Below, piece after piece: positions 15,110-23,870 of a stretch of DNA of 35,615 bases; the stretch's first letter is position 1; each line of letters opens with the position of its first letter. The stretch is from NCBI GenBank assembly GCA_017539165.1, contig JAFYHN010000031.1, forward strand, positions 1-35,615, read 5' to 3'. Below the pieces are notes generated by a model, which was not told the origin of the DNA, made no database searches, and saw nothing but the letters and a program-made list of their open reading frames with translations. The position numbers and the translations under genes are program-made. Origin of the DNA: Eubacterium sp. Lineage in GTDB: Bacteria; Bacillota; Clostridia; Lachnospirales; Lachnospiraceae.

Positions 15110-16789
15110 TTATTCCGGATTAGCCGGGGCTGCTGGATCCTGCGGTGCATTCGGATCTACCGGAGTAGTCGAATCTTGTGGCGCATTTGGATCTACAGGA
15201 GTAGTCGGATCCTGTGGCGCATTCGGGTCTACCGGAGTAGTCGGATTGTTAGGATCCTGTGGTGCATTCGGGTCAGTCGGCTTAGCAGGATTATTCGGAT
15301 CCTGTGGTGCATTCGGATCTGCTGGATTCGGATTATTTGGATCTGCCTGCTTATCCTCTTCTGTAGGAGGATCTGTATTAATAGAAACCCTTGCAGCACT
15401 AGGTTCATAATAACTTGTATTTATAAGAATCGAATCTGTCAAGACACCGTCAACATATACATACTTCCAAAGTTCTCCAGTATAACCGGTAACTGCACCG
15501 GATGTAACTTCCTGTGTTCCCGGCTTAAGACTCTTATCTTCTGTAAGAATAGGCTCTTCCGGAGGATAGATAACTCCCGTCTGAACGGATTCAAATTCTA
15601 TAGTTCTATTTGATGGTCTATATTCTTCACCGTAAATACTGAATCTAAGATTATAACCATCATATCCTGATTCTATATAGATCGGTGCATCGAGATTATT
15701 TATAAACTTAAGATCAAGAATACCACCTGCTACTGCAGCGTCAGCTGAGATTGGGACATATGAAACAAGCATACTGTGACATTCTCTCTGGGTTATGTCC
15801 AGCTCAGCTCGAAGAGCGGCATTATAAAGAGTTGATGCAACCTGACATACACCTCCACCAAGACCGTCAACCACCTCTGTACCCACAAAGATATGAGCTG
15901 ATTCATATCCGTTACTCTCATCTACTGGTGAGATACAACTATAGATTGAGAACTGTTCACCCGGAAATACAACTCGTCCATTGCAAAGGTATGCAGCTCT
16001 TTCTACATTTGTAGCTCTTGAAGGACCACTGCTGCTGTAATCTGTGATGTACTCTCCAAGAAGTGAAGTAACTCTTTCAAGCTGCTTCTTTGTTTCTTTA
16101 TCCTGATTATTTATAAATGGAATCTTGACGTTTACAGGATCTCCATCATATCCCTGAACGTTTATTTCCTTTTCAATAGCTTCTCTTGTTTTTGAAGCAT
16201 CTAGTGAAACTGACGCTCCCTCAACAACTATATTTACCGAACCATCATCATTATGATTCAGAGAATATGAATTCTCTCCGCGCATAGCCTGACCGATATT
16301 ACGATCCACTACCTTGCTAAGACTTGCTTCCCTAACGGTTCTTTCCAGTTTATACTCAACCGGTTTAGTTTTAAGATTCTCTATATCTTTATATCTCTTA
16401 AGAACACTACCTGTGTTTCCATACTTAAAAGCTTCGTCAAGTATCTCTTCTGTATTATCAGTGAGACCTAAGTCTCCAAGTGTTGTATCGATATCTCCAT
16501 AATCACTTGTAAGTGTTACAGGTGTTGCATCTCCGGCACTGGCTCCTATAAGCTTCTCAGCCTCTTCACGTGAGAGACCGCCTACTTCCTGACCATTTAT
16601 GAATATATTATCTCTTATAACAGCATTCTCGCCATTTGCATCTTCTTTATTCTCCTGTTCAACTGAAGAAGAGCTTCCATCTGTAGTCGAAGCTTTTTCA
16701 GCCATAACAGCATTAGGGGTAAGTGCAAAAATCATAGTAAGAGCAAGAGTCGCTGCTATCTTACATTTTAAAGTGCTAATTTTTCTCAT
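15110..16789 (-). CDS. VanW family protein with YoaR-like, G5-like and Pro/Asn-repeat regions
   Basis: 559 residues. Signal peptide 1-30 (MRKISTLKCKIAATLALTM.., cleavage near VMAEK), Ser/Glu-rich linker, then a peptidoglycan-binding-4/YoaR-like region about 60-200 (INGQEVGGLSREEAEKL). The VanW domain is about 255-385 (RATNVERAAYLCNGRVVFPG, FSIYSCISPV, GLGGGVCQVASTLYNAAL, ITQRECHSMLVSYVP). A G5-like segment follows at about 410-475 (LKPGTQEVTSGAVTGYTGELWKYVYVDG shortened here). The C-terminal ~85 residues are Pro/Asn/Gln repeats built on PVDPNAPQDPTT. VanW proteins occur in envelope and vancomycin-resistance contexts; their activity is not established. There is no LPxTG anchor. AAGAGGAAAA precedes the ATG. 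A 36-residue membrane peptide gene lies directly upstream. Confidence 0.88.
   Translation of the reverse strand: MRKISTLKCKIAATLALTMIFALTPNAVMAEKASTTDGSSSSVEQENKEDANGENAVIRDNIFINGQEVGGLSREEAEKLIGASAGDATPVTLTSDYGDIDTTLGDLGLTDNTEEILDEAFKYGNTGSVLKRYKDIENLKTKPVEYKLERTVREASLSKVVDRNIGQAMRGENSYSLNHNDDGSVNIVVEGASVSLDASKTREAIEKEINVQGYDGDPVNVKIPFINNQDKETKKQLERVTSLLGEYITDYSSSGPSRATNVERAAYLCNGRVVFPGEQFSIYSCISPVDESNGYESAHIFVGTEVVDGLGGGVCQVASTLYNAALRAELDITQRECHSMLVSYVPISADAAVAGGILDLKFINNLDAPIYIESGYDGYNLRFSIYGEEYRPSNRTIEFESVQTGVIYPPEEPILTEDKSLKPGTQEVTSGAVTGYTGELWKYVYVDGVLTDSILINTSYYEPSAARVSINTDPPTEEDKQADPNNPNPADPNAPQDPNNPAKPTDPNAPQDPNNPTTPVDPNAPQDPTTPVDPNAPQDSTTPVDPNAPQDPAAPANPE
15115..15350 (-). repeat. 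In-frame repeats encoding the Pro/Asn-rich VanW tail
   Basis: Near-identical units of about 36 bp encode TTPVDPNAPQDP with small variations (NNPTTPVDPNAPQDP, PAKPTDPNAPQDP, PADPNAPQDP). The plus strand repeats GATCCTGTGGCGCATTCGG-like blocks. Units differ at synonymous sites, so they are not all recent duplicates; copy number may vary among strains. Confidence 0.8.
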
Positions 16790-16815
16790 TTTTCCTCTTC
16801 TTTATATATACATGC

Positions 16816-16926
16816 CTATAAAAACGAAACTAATAAACCAATGATCATTCCCACAACGAGAAGGATACTGATTACTGCTGCGATTATCCTGGTTGTCTTT
16901 TTTCCCTTTTTACCAAAATCTATCAC
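16816..16926 (-). CDS. Small single-pass membrane peptide, 36 aa
   Basis: A short frame starts at GTG 16926 and stops at TAG 16816. It reads MIDFGKKGKKTTRIIAAV, then ISILLVVGMIIGLLVSFL: a basic N-terminus with four to six Lys/Arg, then one membrane helix running to the end. GAGGTG lies 5-6 nt upstream of the GTG, and a near-consensus promoter (16989-17017) precedes it. It ends 26 nt before the VanW gene, so it appears to be the first gene of that operon. It resembles the small Firmicute membrane proteins of the DUF4044 type, but I cannot confirm the family. Function unknown. Confidence 0.65.
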   Translation of the reverse strand: MIDFGKKGKKTTRIIAAVISILLVVGMIIGLLVSFL

Positions 16927-16988
16927 TTTTTCACCTCATTTCGCCATCATTTTATAAGGTTTTTCCTCATAATTCCTACTGAGAAAAC

Positions 16989-17017
16989 ACTATACAACCA
17001 AGCTATAGCTATGTCAA
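16989..17017 (-). promoter_or_regulatory. Strong promoter of the small peptide/VanW operon
   Basis: On the minus strand: -35 TTGACA (17012-17017), a 17-nt spacer, -10 TATAGT (16989-16994). The predicted start is near 16982, about 55 nt before the GTG of the 36-residue peptide. Confidence 0.75.
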
Positions 17018-17088
17018 CAGTTTCGCCACAAAAACATTAAGGATTTTAGCACTCTATCTTGTCTATTATTGTCTGTTTTTTCGATTCT

Positions 17089-19245
17089 TTAAATACTGTT
17101 ATCGAGAATACTCCCTGAATTAATAAGTACTTTAGAAAACTGAATATCACTTAATCCGACAGCCTGAAGTATACCGAATTCACGCTTTCTGACTATCATA
17201 TTTGTAACAAGTGTATTCAGAAGATTTATAAATCCAAACATACCGATGATTGCTATCAGTACAAAAACCGGTACTCTGTATCCACTCAGTTTTTCTTTAA
17301 ATGAATCAACCCAATCACTTAAATGCGATACATAAATGCTATCATTTATTGAGAATAATCCCCTGATCTCCTGCTCTGCCGATTCAAGATATGATTCATC
17401 TATGCTGATGGCCACTTGATAGTTCAGGTTTTCCAGACCGGAGATTTCGGATAAAGTATTCTCCGGCATAAATATTCCACCATAACCACTATATGGCATA
17501 TTTGAATCTACTATTCCCATAACTTTAAAGGATTGTTCATTTCCATCCGGTGTATTAACAGAAACCATATCTCCAACAGCCACTTTCAAACCAAATGCAC
17601 TTTCCCATAAACCATCTGATATTATGATACCATTATTAGCTGTGAGCTCATGAACATCCACTGTACCTTCAAGCAGGTATTCATTTACCAGCTTCTGTTC
17701 CTGTTCCGTATAAGCATTAAAAACAGTTGGTTCAATATCTCCTGTAGGAATGTTGACATCTAAAACTGTTCCTTTACATTCAAGAACACCTTTTACTCCT
17801 TCAACGCTTTGAATATTCCTTATAATTTCCTCAGACAGGCAATTGCTTCTTTGAAGTTTGATATAATCATCACTCTTATATGCCTGTGGACCGTAATCTC
17901 CTAATTCGATTTTAAGCTCTCCATAAGGAAACAACTGTCTTGCCATATTTACTGGACTGATTGAATCAAAATATGCAGCACTTCCTACCAGAAGAATTCC
18001 GCATATACCAAGAGAACTCACTGTCAGTATCATCTTCTTTTTATTTCTCAGAAAATATAAAAATGCCAGTTTCTTCTCAGTGATCGGACGATGTTTCTTT
18101 TCTACCCTCTTTTTCTCTTTTCCGGAATATGCTATATATCTTACTGCTTCTATAGGTGTTAACTTTGATGCCATTTTAGCCGGTCTTATAGCTGTTAACA
18201 TTACGCATATATACATATATGCCGCAACTATCAAAGCAACAATAATCGCCACAGATGGATTAAAACCATCCGGCACGATTATATATCCTATCAGCTCCCC
18301 TAAGATGATCCCGACTGGAATGCCATAGATGGCCAGATAGTTTCCTTCCTTCATTATGATCTTATTAATCTGTTTTGAAGAAGTACCGATAGTTTTTAAT
18401 CTTCCATATTCATTTGTCTTACGTATTATAGATACATAGAATAAGCTATATACAACGAGAACACATGCTCCTGCAACTACTATCGCTACAGCTGATATTA
18501 TCAGCATATACTCTGAGCTTCTCTGCTGGATAAGTGAAAAATAAAACATCGAGAAATTAATCTGTTTCTCTTCAAGCTGATATTCTTTTGCAATTTCTGT
18601 GATCTTATCCTGAATAGCCGGCTTTGACCATCCTTCTGTTTCCGGGACATTTATATATACCGAATATAGTGGGGCTTCCACATTCTCTTCAACATATGCT
18701 TCTGAAATGTATATGGAACAGCTTGAATCATCCACTGGAAGAATTCCGGAAAGTACAAACTGCTGCTTCCCTTTTCCAAAATCCAGTTCTATGGTATCTC
18801 CTATTTTCAGATCCGAATCAGTCCTCTCTAAAAATGCACTTGATACCATTACCTCATCTACCTTTTTAGGAAGCTGACCTTTTATATCATTACATTTCCC
18901 TAGTCGAAGTAATCCCTCGTCCATAGTTCTGACAGTAACCTGATAGTCTGTCATATTGATCATTCCCAATAGATAGCTTACTCCTACATCCAGACGAGAA
19001 TCTGACTTTAATTGTTCCGCTTTCTTTTTATCTATATCCTGGAAAACAGCCTGATATCTCCCAACTGCTGATTTCAGTGTTTTTCTCTGATTATAGAAAA
19101 AGTACAGCGAGGTAACCATTATCAAACACGTCGCAAGTGCTATGGTTATGATCATCAATCTATTTCTGTTCTTATCTGCACTTAGACTTCTTTTAGCCAA
19201 TTTCTTAACGATCATTTTAGTGTTATTTTTATATGTAAATGCCAT
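17089..19245 (-). CDS. ABC transporter permease (FtsX/MacB type), C-terminally truncated
   Basis: 718 residues. A first membrane helix (about 28-50), an extracytoplasmic domain, then a complete FtsX module with three helices (VAIVVAGACVLVVYSLF, YGIPVGIILGELIGYII, IIVALIVAAYMYICVML). Another helix and a second extracytoplasmic domain follow. The second FtsX module has only its first helix (VFVLIAIIGMFGFINLLNTL) and the coupling region VRKREFGILQAVGLSDIQFSKVLI. It then ends abruptly in NSGSILDNSI. The last two helices (~80-90 residues) are missing, leaving six membrane segments where eight are expected. It may be a decayed gene. It is downstream of its ATPase partner (13 nt gap), and such pairs export peptides or lipoproteins. 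Confidence 0.8.
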   Translation of the reverse strand: MAFTYKNNTKMIVKKLAKRSLSADKNRNRLMIITIALATCLIMVTSLYFFYNQRKTLKSAVGRYQAVFQDIDKKKAEQLKSDSRLDVGVSYLLGMINMTDYQVTVRTMDEGLLRLGKCNDIKGQLPKKVDEVMVSSAFLERTDSDLKIGDTIELDFGKGKQQFVLSGILPVDDSSCSIYISEAYVEENVEAPLYSVYINVPETEGWSKPAIQDKITEIAKEYQLEEKQINFSMFYFSLIQQRSSEYMLIISAVAIVVAGACVLVVYSLFYVSIIRKTNEYGRLKTIGTSSKQINKIIMKEGNYLAIYGIPVGIILGELIGYIIVPDGFNPSVAIIVALIVAAYMYICVMLTAIRPAKMASKLTPIEAVRYIAYSGKEKKRVEKKHRPITEKKLAFLYFLRNKKKMILTVSSLGICGILLVGSAAYFDSISPVNMARQLFPYGELKIELGDYGPQAYKSDDYIKLQRSNCLSEEIIRNIQSVEGVKGVLECKGTVLDVNIPTGDIEPTVFNAYTEQEQKLVNEYLLEGTVDVHELTANNGIIISDGLWESAFGLKVAVGDMVSVNTPDGNEQSFKVMGIVDSNMPYSGYGGIFMPENTLSEISGLENLNYQVAISIDESYLESAEQEIRGLFSINDSIYVSHLSDWVDSFKEKLSGYRVPVFVLIAIIGMFGFINLLNTLVTNMIVRKREFGILQAVGLSDIQFSKVLINSGSILDNSI

Positions 19246-19258
19246 AATACCCGCTCTC

Positions 19259-19933
19259 CTAACTTGCTTTCTGAACTATTCTTCCATCCTCTATCCTTAT
19301 TATCCTGTCTGCCAGCTGTGCCAGTTCCGGATTATGCGTGATCATTATGATGGTCTGATTGAAATCTCTGCTTGTTCTTTTTAAAAGCCCCATAACATCA
19401 TAACTCGTCCTGGTATCCAGATTTCCGGTTGGCTCATCCGCAAGAATTATAGCCGGTTTTGTGATAAGTGCCCTAGCTATAGCAACTCTCTGCTGCTGAC
19501 CTCCTGACAGATTATTCGGCATATTTTGGAGCTTATCCTCCAAACCAAGAATTTTAACTATTTCTTTAAGATAATCCTCATCAACAGTTTCTCCATCAAG
19601 TTCCACTGGCAGAACTATATTCTCATAAACGTTCAGGATTGGAACAAGATTATAATTCTGGAATATGAATCCGATATTTCTTCTTCTGAATACAGTTAAT
19701 AATTCATCTGTTTTCTTATCTAATTCGTCTCCTCTTATAAATACTTTTCCGGATGTAGGTTTATCAAGTCCCCCAAGAATATGTAAAAGTGTAGATTTAC
19801 CACTTCCCGATGTTCCTACGATTGCTATAAACTCCCCCTCTTCAACAGAAAGATTAATTCCATTTAAGGCATGGGTGATATTTGATTCTGTCCCATAATC
19901 CTTTTTCACATCAATAGCCTGTAAAACGCTCAT
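19259..19933 (-). CDS. ABC transporter ATP-binding protein (LolD/MacB/BceA type)
   Basis: 224 residues, complete nucleotide-binding domain: Walker A GTSGSGKST (about 39-47), Q-loop FIFQNYNLVP, signature LSGGQQQRVAIARAL, Walker B IILADEPTGNLD and H-loop ITHNPE. GGLDKPTSGKV and PTGNLD are typical of the MacB/LolD/BceA subfamily that works with FtsX-type permeases. AAAGGAGC precedes the ATG. The partner permease follows after 13 nt but is truncated. No two-component system or TetR-type regulator is adjacent. Confidence 0.92.
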   Translation of the reverse strand: MSVLQAIDVKKDYGTESNITHALNGINLSVEEGEFIAIVGTSGSGKSTLLHILGGLDKPTSGKVFIRGDELDKKTDELLTVFRRRNIGFIFQNYNLVPILNVYENIVLPVELDGETVDEDYLKEIVKILGLEDKLQNMPNNLSGGQQQRVAIARALITKPAIILADEPTGNLDTRTSYDVMGLLKRTSRDFNQTIIMITHNPELAQLADRIIRIEDGRIVQKAS

Positions 19934-20005
19934 ATACCTTGCTCCTTTCGTTTACGCGAAATACGTTACATATATAATATAAATCAAAATAATTAAGATT
20001 ATATG

Positions 20006-20048
20006 AAAAAAAAAACACTTAATTCATAAAACTGTCTTATAGTGACTA
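20006..20048 (-). terminator. Possible terminator of nth
   Basis: On the minus strand, CACTATAA can pair with TTAT..AAGTG (bulged) and is followed by ten T residues (20006-20015). The stem is weak and AT-rich, but the T-tract is strong and lies between nth and the ABC genes. Confidence 0.5.
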
Positions 20049-20057
20049 TTTTATGAT

Positions 20058-20696
20058 TTAAGCGTTTTTATTTACACACACTTCTCTCAGCACGCATTCG
20101 CTGCACTTAGGTCGTCTAGCTATACATACTTTTCTTCCGTGTGCTATTATCTGATGATTATAAAGTGTCCACTGTTCCTTTGGAACTACCTTCATGAGAT
20201 CATATTCTATCTTTACCGGGTCATCAAGTTTAGTAAGACCGAGGAGATTCGAAACTCTCTTAACATGTGTATCAACTACTATTGAATCTATATTAAAGAT
20301 ATTGCCTCGGATGACATTTGCCGTCTTCCTTCCAACTCCCGGAAGGCTGGTCAGTTCATCTATGTCCGAAGGCAGTTCTCCATGAAAGTCCTCAAGAAGG
20401 ACATTTGCACATGCTATGATGTTCTTTGCCTTGTTTCGATAAAAGCCGATTGAGAAAATGTCCTTCTCGAATTCTAGGGCATCTGCTGCCGCAAAATCCG
20501 AAAGCTCCGGATACTTCTTGAACAGATCTCTCGTCACAAGATTCACGCGTTCATCCGTACACTGCGCTGAAAGGATAGTCGCAAAAAGAAGCTGCCATGG
20601 CTTCGCCGGATCATACTCGAGATAGCACTTGATATTTGTGCCGTATTCGTTATTCAATATTTCACAAACCCTTGTGGCACGTTCTTTTCTCGTCAT
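20058..20696 (-). CDS. nth: Endonuclease III
   Basis: 212 residues. A DNA glycosylase/AP lyase that removes oxidised pyrimidines in base excision repair. Visible: LSAQCTDERVN, the helix-hairpin-helix LPGVGRKTANVI with the catalytic Lys, VDTHVKRV with the catalytic Asp, and the [4Fe-4S] cluster C-x6-C-x2-C-x5-C formed by CIARRPKCSECVLREVC. Length is normal. It is the last gene of the murJ/DUF815/nth operon (17-nt gap). Confidence 0.95.
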   Translation of the reverse strand: MTRKERATRVCEILNNEYGTNIKCYLEYDPAKPWQLLFATILSAQCTDERVNLVTRDLFKKYPELSDFAAADALEFEKDIFSIGFYRNKAKNIIACANVLLEDFHGELPSDIDELTSLPGVGRKTANVIRGNIFNIDSIVVDTHVKRVSNLLGLTKLDDPVKIEYDLMKVVPKEQWTLYNHQIIAHGRKVCIARRPKCSECVLREVCVNKNA

Positions 20697-20713
20697 AGTT
20701 CTATCTCATCTTT

Positions 20714-22081
20714 TTATTGAAGTGAGTCAATCAGCTGCTGAGCGGCTCTTCCTGACATTCCACCGTGAGTCACACTCCACTTGTTTGCAGCCTGCATAAG
20801 TTCTTCCTCAGTCAGTCCGAGATCACCGGCTCTCTTGCCAAGTGTCGATACGATCTCTTCATATTCTTTCTTGTTCGGACGGACAAATGGTATCGCAACA
20901 CCGAATCTGCTAACAAGAGATAACTTCTCCTGAAGTGTATCGGATCTATGCTTATCCAGCTCGACATCATTTGTATCATTCCAAGTTTCACGAATAAGAT
21001 TACGACGATTCGAAGTAGCATATATAAGTACATTATCAGGTCTTGTCTCAAGACCACCCTCGATAACTGCTTTCAGGTATTTGTATTCTGTCTCATTCTC
21101 TTCAAATGAAAGATCATCCATATATATGATAAACTTGTAATTCCTGCTCTTAACCTCGGAGATTATAGTCGAAAGCTGTCTCATCTGATGCTTATACAGC
21201 TCGATCATCCGAAGTCCGCTGTCGTAATATTCATTTATAAGTGCCTTAATGGATGTAGACTTACCTGTTCCCGCATCTCCGAAAAGCAGTACATTATTCG
21301 CAGGGCTTCCGTTGATAAAACTCTCAGTATTATCTCTAAGTTTCTTCTTCTGAATCTCATATCCAATAAGGTCATCCAGCATTACGCTGTCTGTATTGTT
21401 GATCGGAGAAAACTCTCCTGTTTTTTCATCTATTCTGAATGCGGTATTAAGACCAAACATTCCAACACCGTAACTTCTATAGAAGTCTGTCACAAGTGCC
21501 AGTGTATTCTCAGCCGCTACTCGTTCTTTTTCTTCATCGGAAATGAAATCCATGCCTTCTACGTTTTTCAGATTCTCTTCTATCGCATCACTGAGAGCTC
21601 TGACTTTCTTAGAAACATTTCTATTATATATCTGACTTCTCTTATGGATTGACTTATAATTCGATACAATTGAAAAACAATCAATCCCAAGTCTCTCTTC
21701 AAGCTTGCTGAAATCAAAGTTAAACAGTCTGTTAAAGACCATCATATCCCTCAGAACTATGGTATTTACACTTCCATCCTGCTCATCAGTTCTCTCTGAA
21801 GTAAGAGAATAAGGGTTTTCATTTGTCACTATGACAAAGGTGATATAATCGTGCCAGAGATTCTTATCAAATCCATAGTTTGTGCCAATCTCAAGAAGTT
21901 TATGAATCTCACCATAGATCTCATCTATGATCTCGTCCCTGTCGAATTCATTGTCTTCATCCTCATCATATTCCTGACTATCATACTCATCGATTTCTCG
22001 CATAATATCAGCCAGGTTTGTAAGAATACTATCTTCTTCAAATTCACGAAACATTATAAGCTTTGAAAGTTCTCTGTACAT
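20714..22081 (-). CDS. DUF815-family AAA-like ATPase
   Basis: 455 residues. The C-terminal half is a P-loop ATPase of the DUF815 family: LLFGDAGTGKSTSIKAL (Walker A), FIIYMDDLSFEENE (Walker B), YATSNRRNLIRET, and an arginine-bearing segment LVSRFGVAIPF. The N-terminal ~240 residues are an acidic helical region with no recognised domain. The function of DUF815 ATPases is not established. Start choice: the frame opens at a GTG at 22090, but AGAGGTG lies 6 nt before the ATG at 22081. It sits 23 nt after murJ and 17 nt before nth. Confidence 0.85.
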   Translation of the reverse strand: MYRELSKLIMFREFEEDSILTNLADIMREIDEYDSQEYDEDEDNEFDRDEIIDEIYGEIHKLLEIGTNYGFDKNLWHDYITFVIVTNENPYSLTSERTDEQDGSVNTIVLRDMMVFNRLFNFDFSKLEERLGIDCFSIVSNYKSIHKRSQIYNRNVSKKVRALSDAIEENLKNVEGMDFISDEEKERVAAENTLALVTDFYRSYGVGMFGLNTAFRIDEKTGEFSPINNTDSVMLDDLIGYEIQKKKLRDNTESFINGSPANNVLLFGDAGTGKSTSIKALINEYYDSGLRMIELYKHQMRQLSTIISEVKSRNYKFIIYMDDLSFEENETEYKYLKAVIEGGLETRPDNVLIYATSNRRNLIRETWNDTNDVELDKHRSDTLQEKLSLVSRFGVAIPFVRPNKKEYEEIVSTLGKRAGDLGLTEEELMQAANKWSVTHGGMSGRAAQQLIDSLQ

Positions 22082-22104
22082 GACAGTCACCTCTCTTTTC
22101 TAAA

Positions 22105-23712
22105 CTATAAAGCGTCCTTTATACGTCTTTTTAAAAACTTCCTCATGAAAACATCTAATATAGAAGTCATTTCCTTCATCTTTAGTGCCAAAGCCATAGC
22201 TACAAATGTTCCACCACCTGCTGCTACCAGAATCAGAAATTCCAGAATCTGGTTTGATTTAGTTTCATAGGAAATGTTGTTTTCGAATATTATCTGTCCT
22301 GCCTGAACTACCACATACATAACAGCACAGCATATAGCACATTTCAGAACAGAATCCTTTATCTCATGTCCATTTATACTTCCGATTTTTCTCTTAAGGA
22401 AGAATGTCTGTAAAGTAACACTACAGAGTCCAGTAACAGAATAAGCCAGTGCTATTCCATTTCCCTTCCAGATTTTTGCAAATATATATGTTAAAAGCGT
22501 ATTAAGCATAAAGATAAACACATTTATTCGTACCGGCGTCTTGGTTTCTTTAACAGCATAGAATCCCTGCAGTACAACTTTTCTGACCGAATACGCAGCC
22601 ATTCCTATACAGTAAAATGCAAGAATCCCCGCTGTTATACGGACATCATTCTCAGTGGTTGCTCCATTACGATATAACAGACGAATTAACGGTTGTCTTA
22701 CTGCAATTATTCCTACAGAACACGGGAGTAATATAAATACTACATTTCTTATTCCCATAGACAGGCTAGCTCGAAAACTATTCATATCATCATTGGTAAA
22801 ATGTTCTACCATAGTTGGGAAGATTGAAAGTGCTACTGAACTAGCAAATATAGTTATTGGAAGTTCTTGTATTCTCTGAGCCTCACGAACACTTGTAAGA
22901 ATTCCCTGATTAATTCCAGATGCAAACCTACCATTAACAACCTGATTAAGCTGTGATACGCTGATTCCAAATAACATCGGCCAAAACAATTTAAAAAACT
23001 GTTTTACTCCTTCATGATCTAGATCTACTATCTTCTTATATTTAAAACCATGTTTTTTCATAGGATATATCTGATATGCGAAGTTTACAAACGCACCGAC
23101 TACAACACCTATAGAAAATCCTGCAATTCCTGCTCCCAGCTTATAGAGAAGATAACCAAAACTGATTATTATAAAACTATATAAAACCGCTCCAATAGAA
23201 GGCGGTGCAAAATCTTTATATGACTGAAGAATACCTTGACATATTCCTGCCAGGCACATGAAAAAGCATTGGAAAAACATAATTCTGGTAAGAGTAATGG
23301 CAAGATCTATTCCCTCTTGCTGCCAATTCTTAAAATCAGTAACTAATGGAAGTACCTGAGGTGTAAATATTATTCCCAATAAACTAAAAAGAGCCGCTGA
23401 TATAGCTACCAGATTTAATATGGAACTAGCCATCTTATACCCATCTTCCTCTTTATGGGCAGCTATATATCCGCTAAATACAGGAATAAATGATGATGAT
23501 AATCCACCACCAACTAGAAGAATATATAATGTATCCGGAATAGTGAATGCTGCATTGTATGCATCCATCTCAAAACTCTCACTCATTCCAAAAATACCGG
23601 TTAGTATAATCTGTCTTACAAAACTTAAAACGCTGGAAACACAATTCAATATTACAAGAATGCTTGCCGCCTTCATAACTCCGTTGGCTACATTTTTTTT
23701 CTTATCTGCCAT
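22105..23712 (-). CDS. murJ: Lipid II flippase MurJ (MviN)
   Basis: 535 residues, about 14 membrane helices. It flips lipid II across the membrane for peptidoglycan synthesis. Family features: SFVRQIILTGIFGMSESFEMDAYNAAF-type N-terminus (the conserved Arg and the DAYNAAF segment), IPDTLYILLVGGGLSSSFIPVF, and PITIFASSVALSIFPTM. The C-terminal loop is basic (RKFLKRRIKD). AGGAG precedes the ATG. It is the first gene of the operon with DUF815 and nth; its promoter overlaps the terminator of the preceding gene. Confidence 0.92.
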   Translation of the reverse strand: MADKKKNVANGVMKAASILVILNCVSSVLSFVRQIILTGIFGMSESFEMDAYNAAFTIPDTLYILLVGGGLSSSFIPVFSGYIAAHKEEDGYKMASSILNLVAISAALFSLLGIIFTPQVLPLVTDFKNWQQEGIDLAITLTRIMFFQCFFMCLAGICQGILQSYKDFAPPSIGAVLYSFIIISFGYLLYKLGAGIAGFSIGVVVGAFVNFAYQIYPMKKHGFKYKKIVDLDHEGVKQFFKLFWPMLFGISVSQLNQVVNGRFASGINQGILTSVREAQRIQELPITIFASSVALSIFPTMVEHFTNDDMNSFRASLSMGIRNVVFILLPCSVGIIAVRQPLIRLLYRNGATTENDVRITAGILAFYCIGMAAYSVRKVVLQGFYAVKETKTPVRINVFIFMLNTLLTYIFAKIWKGNGIALAYSVTGLCSVTLQTFFLKRKIGSINGHEIKDSVLKCAICCAVMYVVVQAGQIIFENNISYETKSNQILEFLILVAAGGGTFVAMALALKMKEMTSILDVFMRKFLKRRIKDAL

Positions 23713-23795
23713 AATAACTCCTAGATTATGAATGATTCTGAATTACTATTCATACGCAGTATTATTCTGTAAAGATTCTTAGAACAGTAAATGTC

Positions 23796-23825
23796 ATCAT
23801 ACCACAATCCAACCTTTATTGTCAA
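23796..23825 (-). promoter_or_regulatory. Promoter of the murJ operon, overlapping a terminator
   Basis: On the minus strand: -35 TTGACA (23820-23825), an 18-nt spacer, -10 TATGAT (23796-23801) with an extended TG one base upstream. The -35 box shares two bases with the U-tract of the upstream gene's terminator. Confidence 0.7.
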
Positions 23826-23851
23826 AAAAGCTCAGGGGCAAACCCCTGAGC
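23824..23851 (-). terminator. Intrinsic terminator of the Fn3-like gene
   Basis: GCTCAGGGG (minus strand) pairs perfectly with CCCCTGAGC over 9 bp with a 4-nt loop, followed by TTTTTT. It ends the secreted-protein gene whose stop is at 23871. Confidence 0.92.
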
Positions 23852-23870
23852 CTTTCTAAACTATTATAAT

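Noticed and set aside
15115-15350. CRISPR array
   Set aside because: The repeats are in frame, contiguous and without unique spacers; they encode a Pro/Asn-rich protein tail.
14912-15613. A 233-codon plus-strand frame opposite the VanW C-terminus
   Set aside because: Its Arg/Ile-rich repeats are the antisense of the Pro/Asn repeat codons; it also crosses the dCMP deaminase start.
16940-16975. Leader peptides of 4-7 codons upstream of the 36-residue membrane peptide
   Set aside because: Short ATG frames occur by chance in this AT-rich stretch; only weak ribosome-site resemblance.
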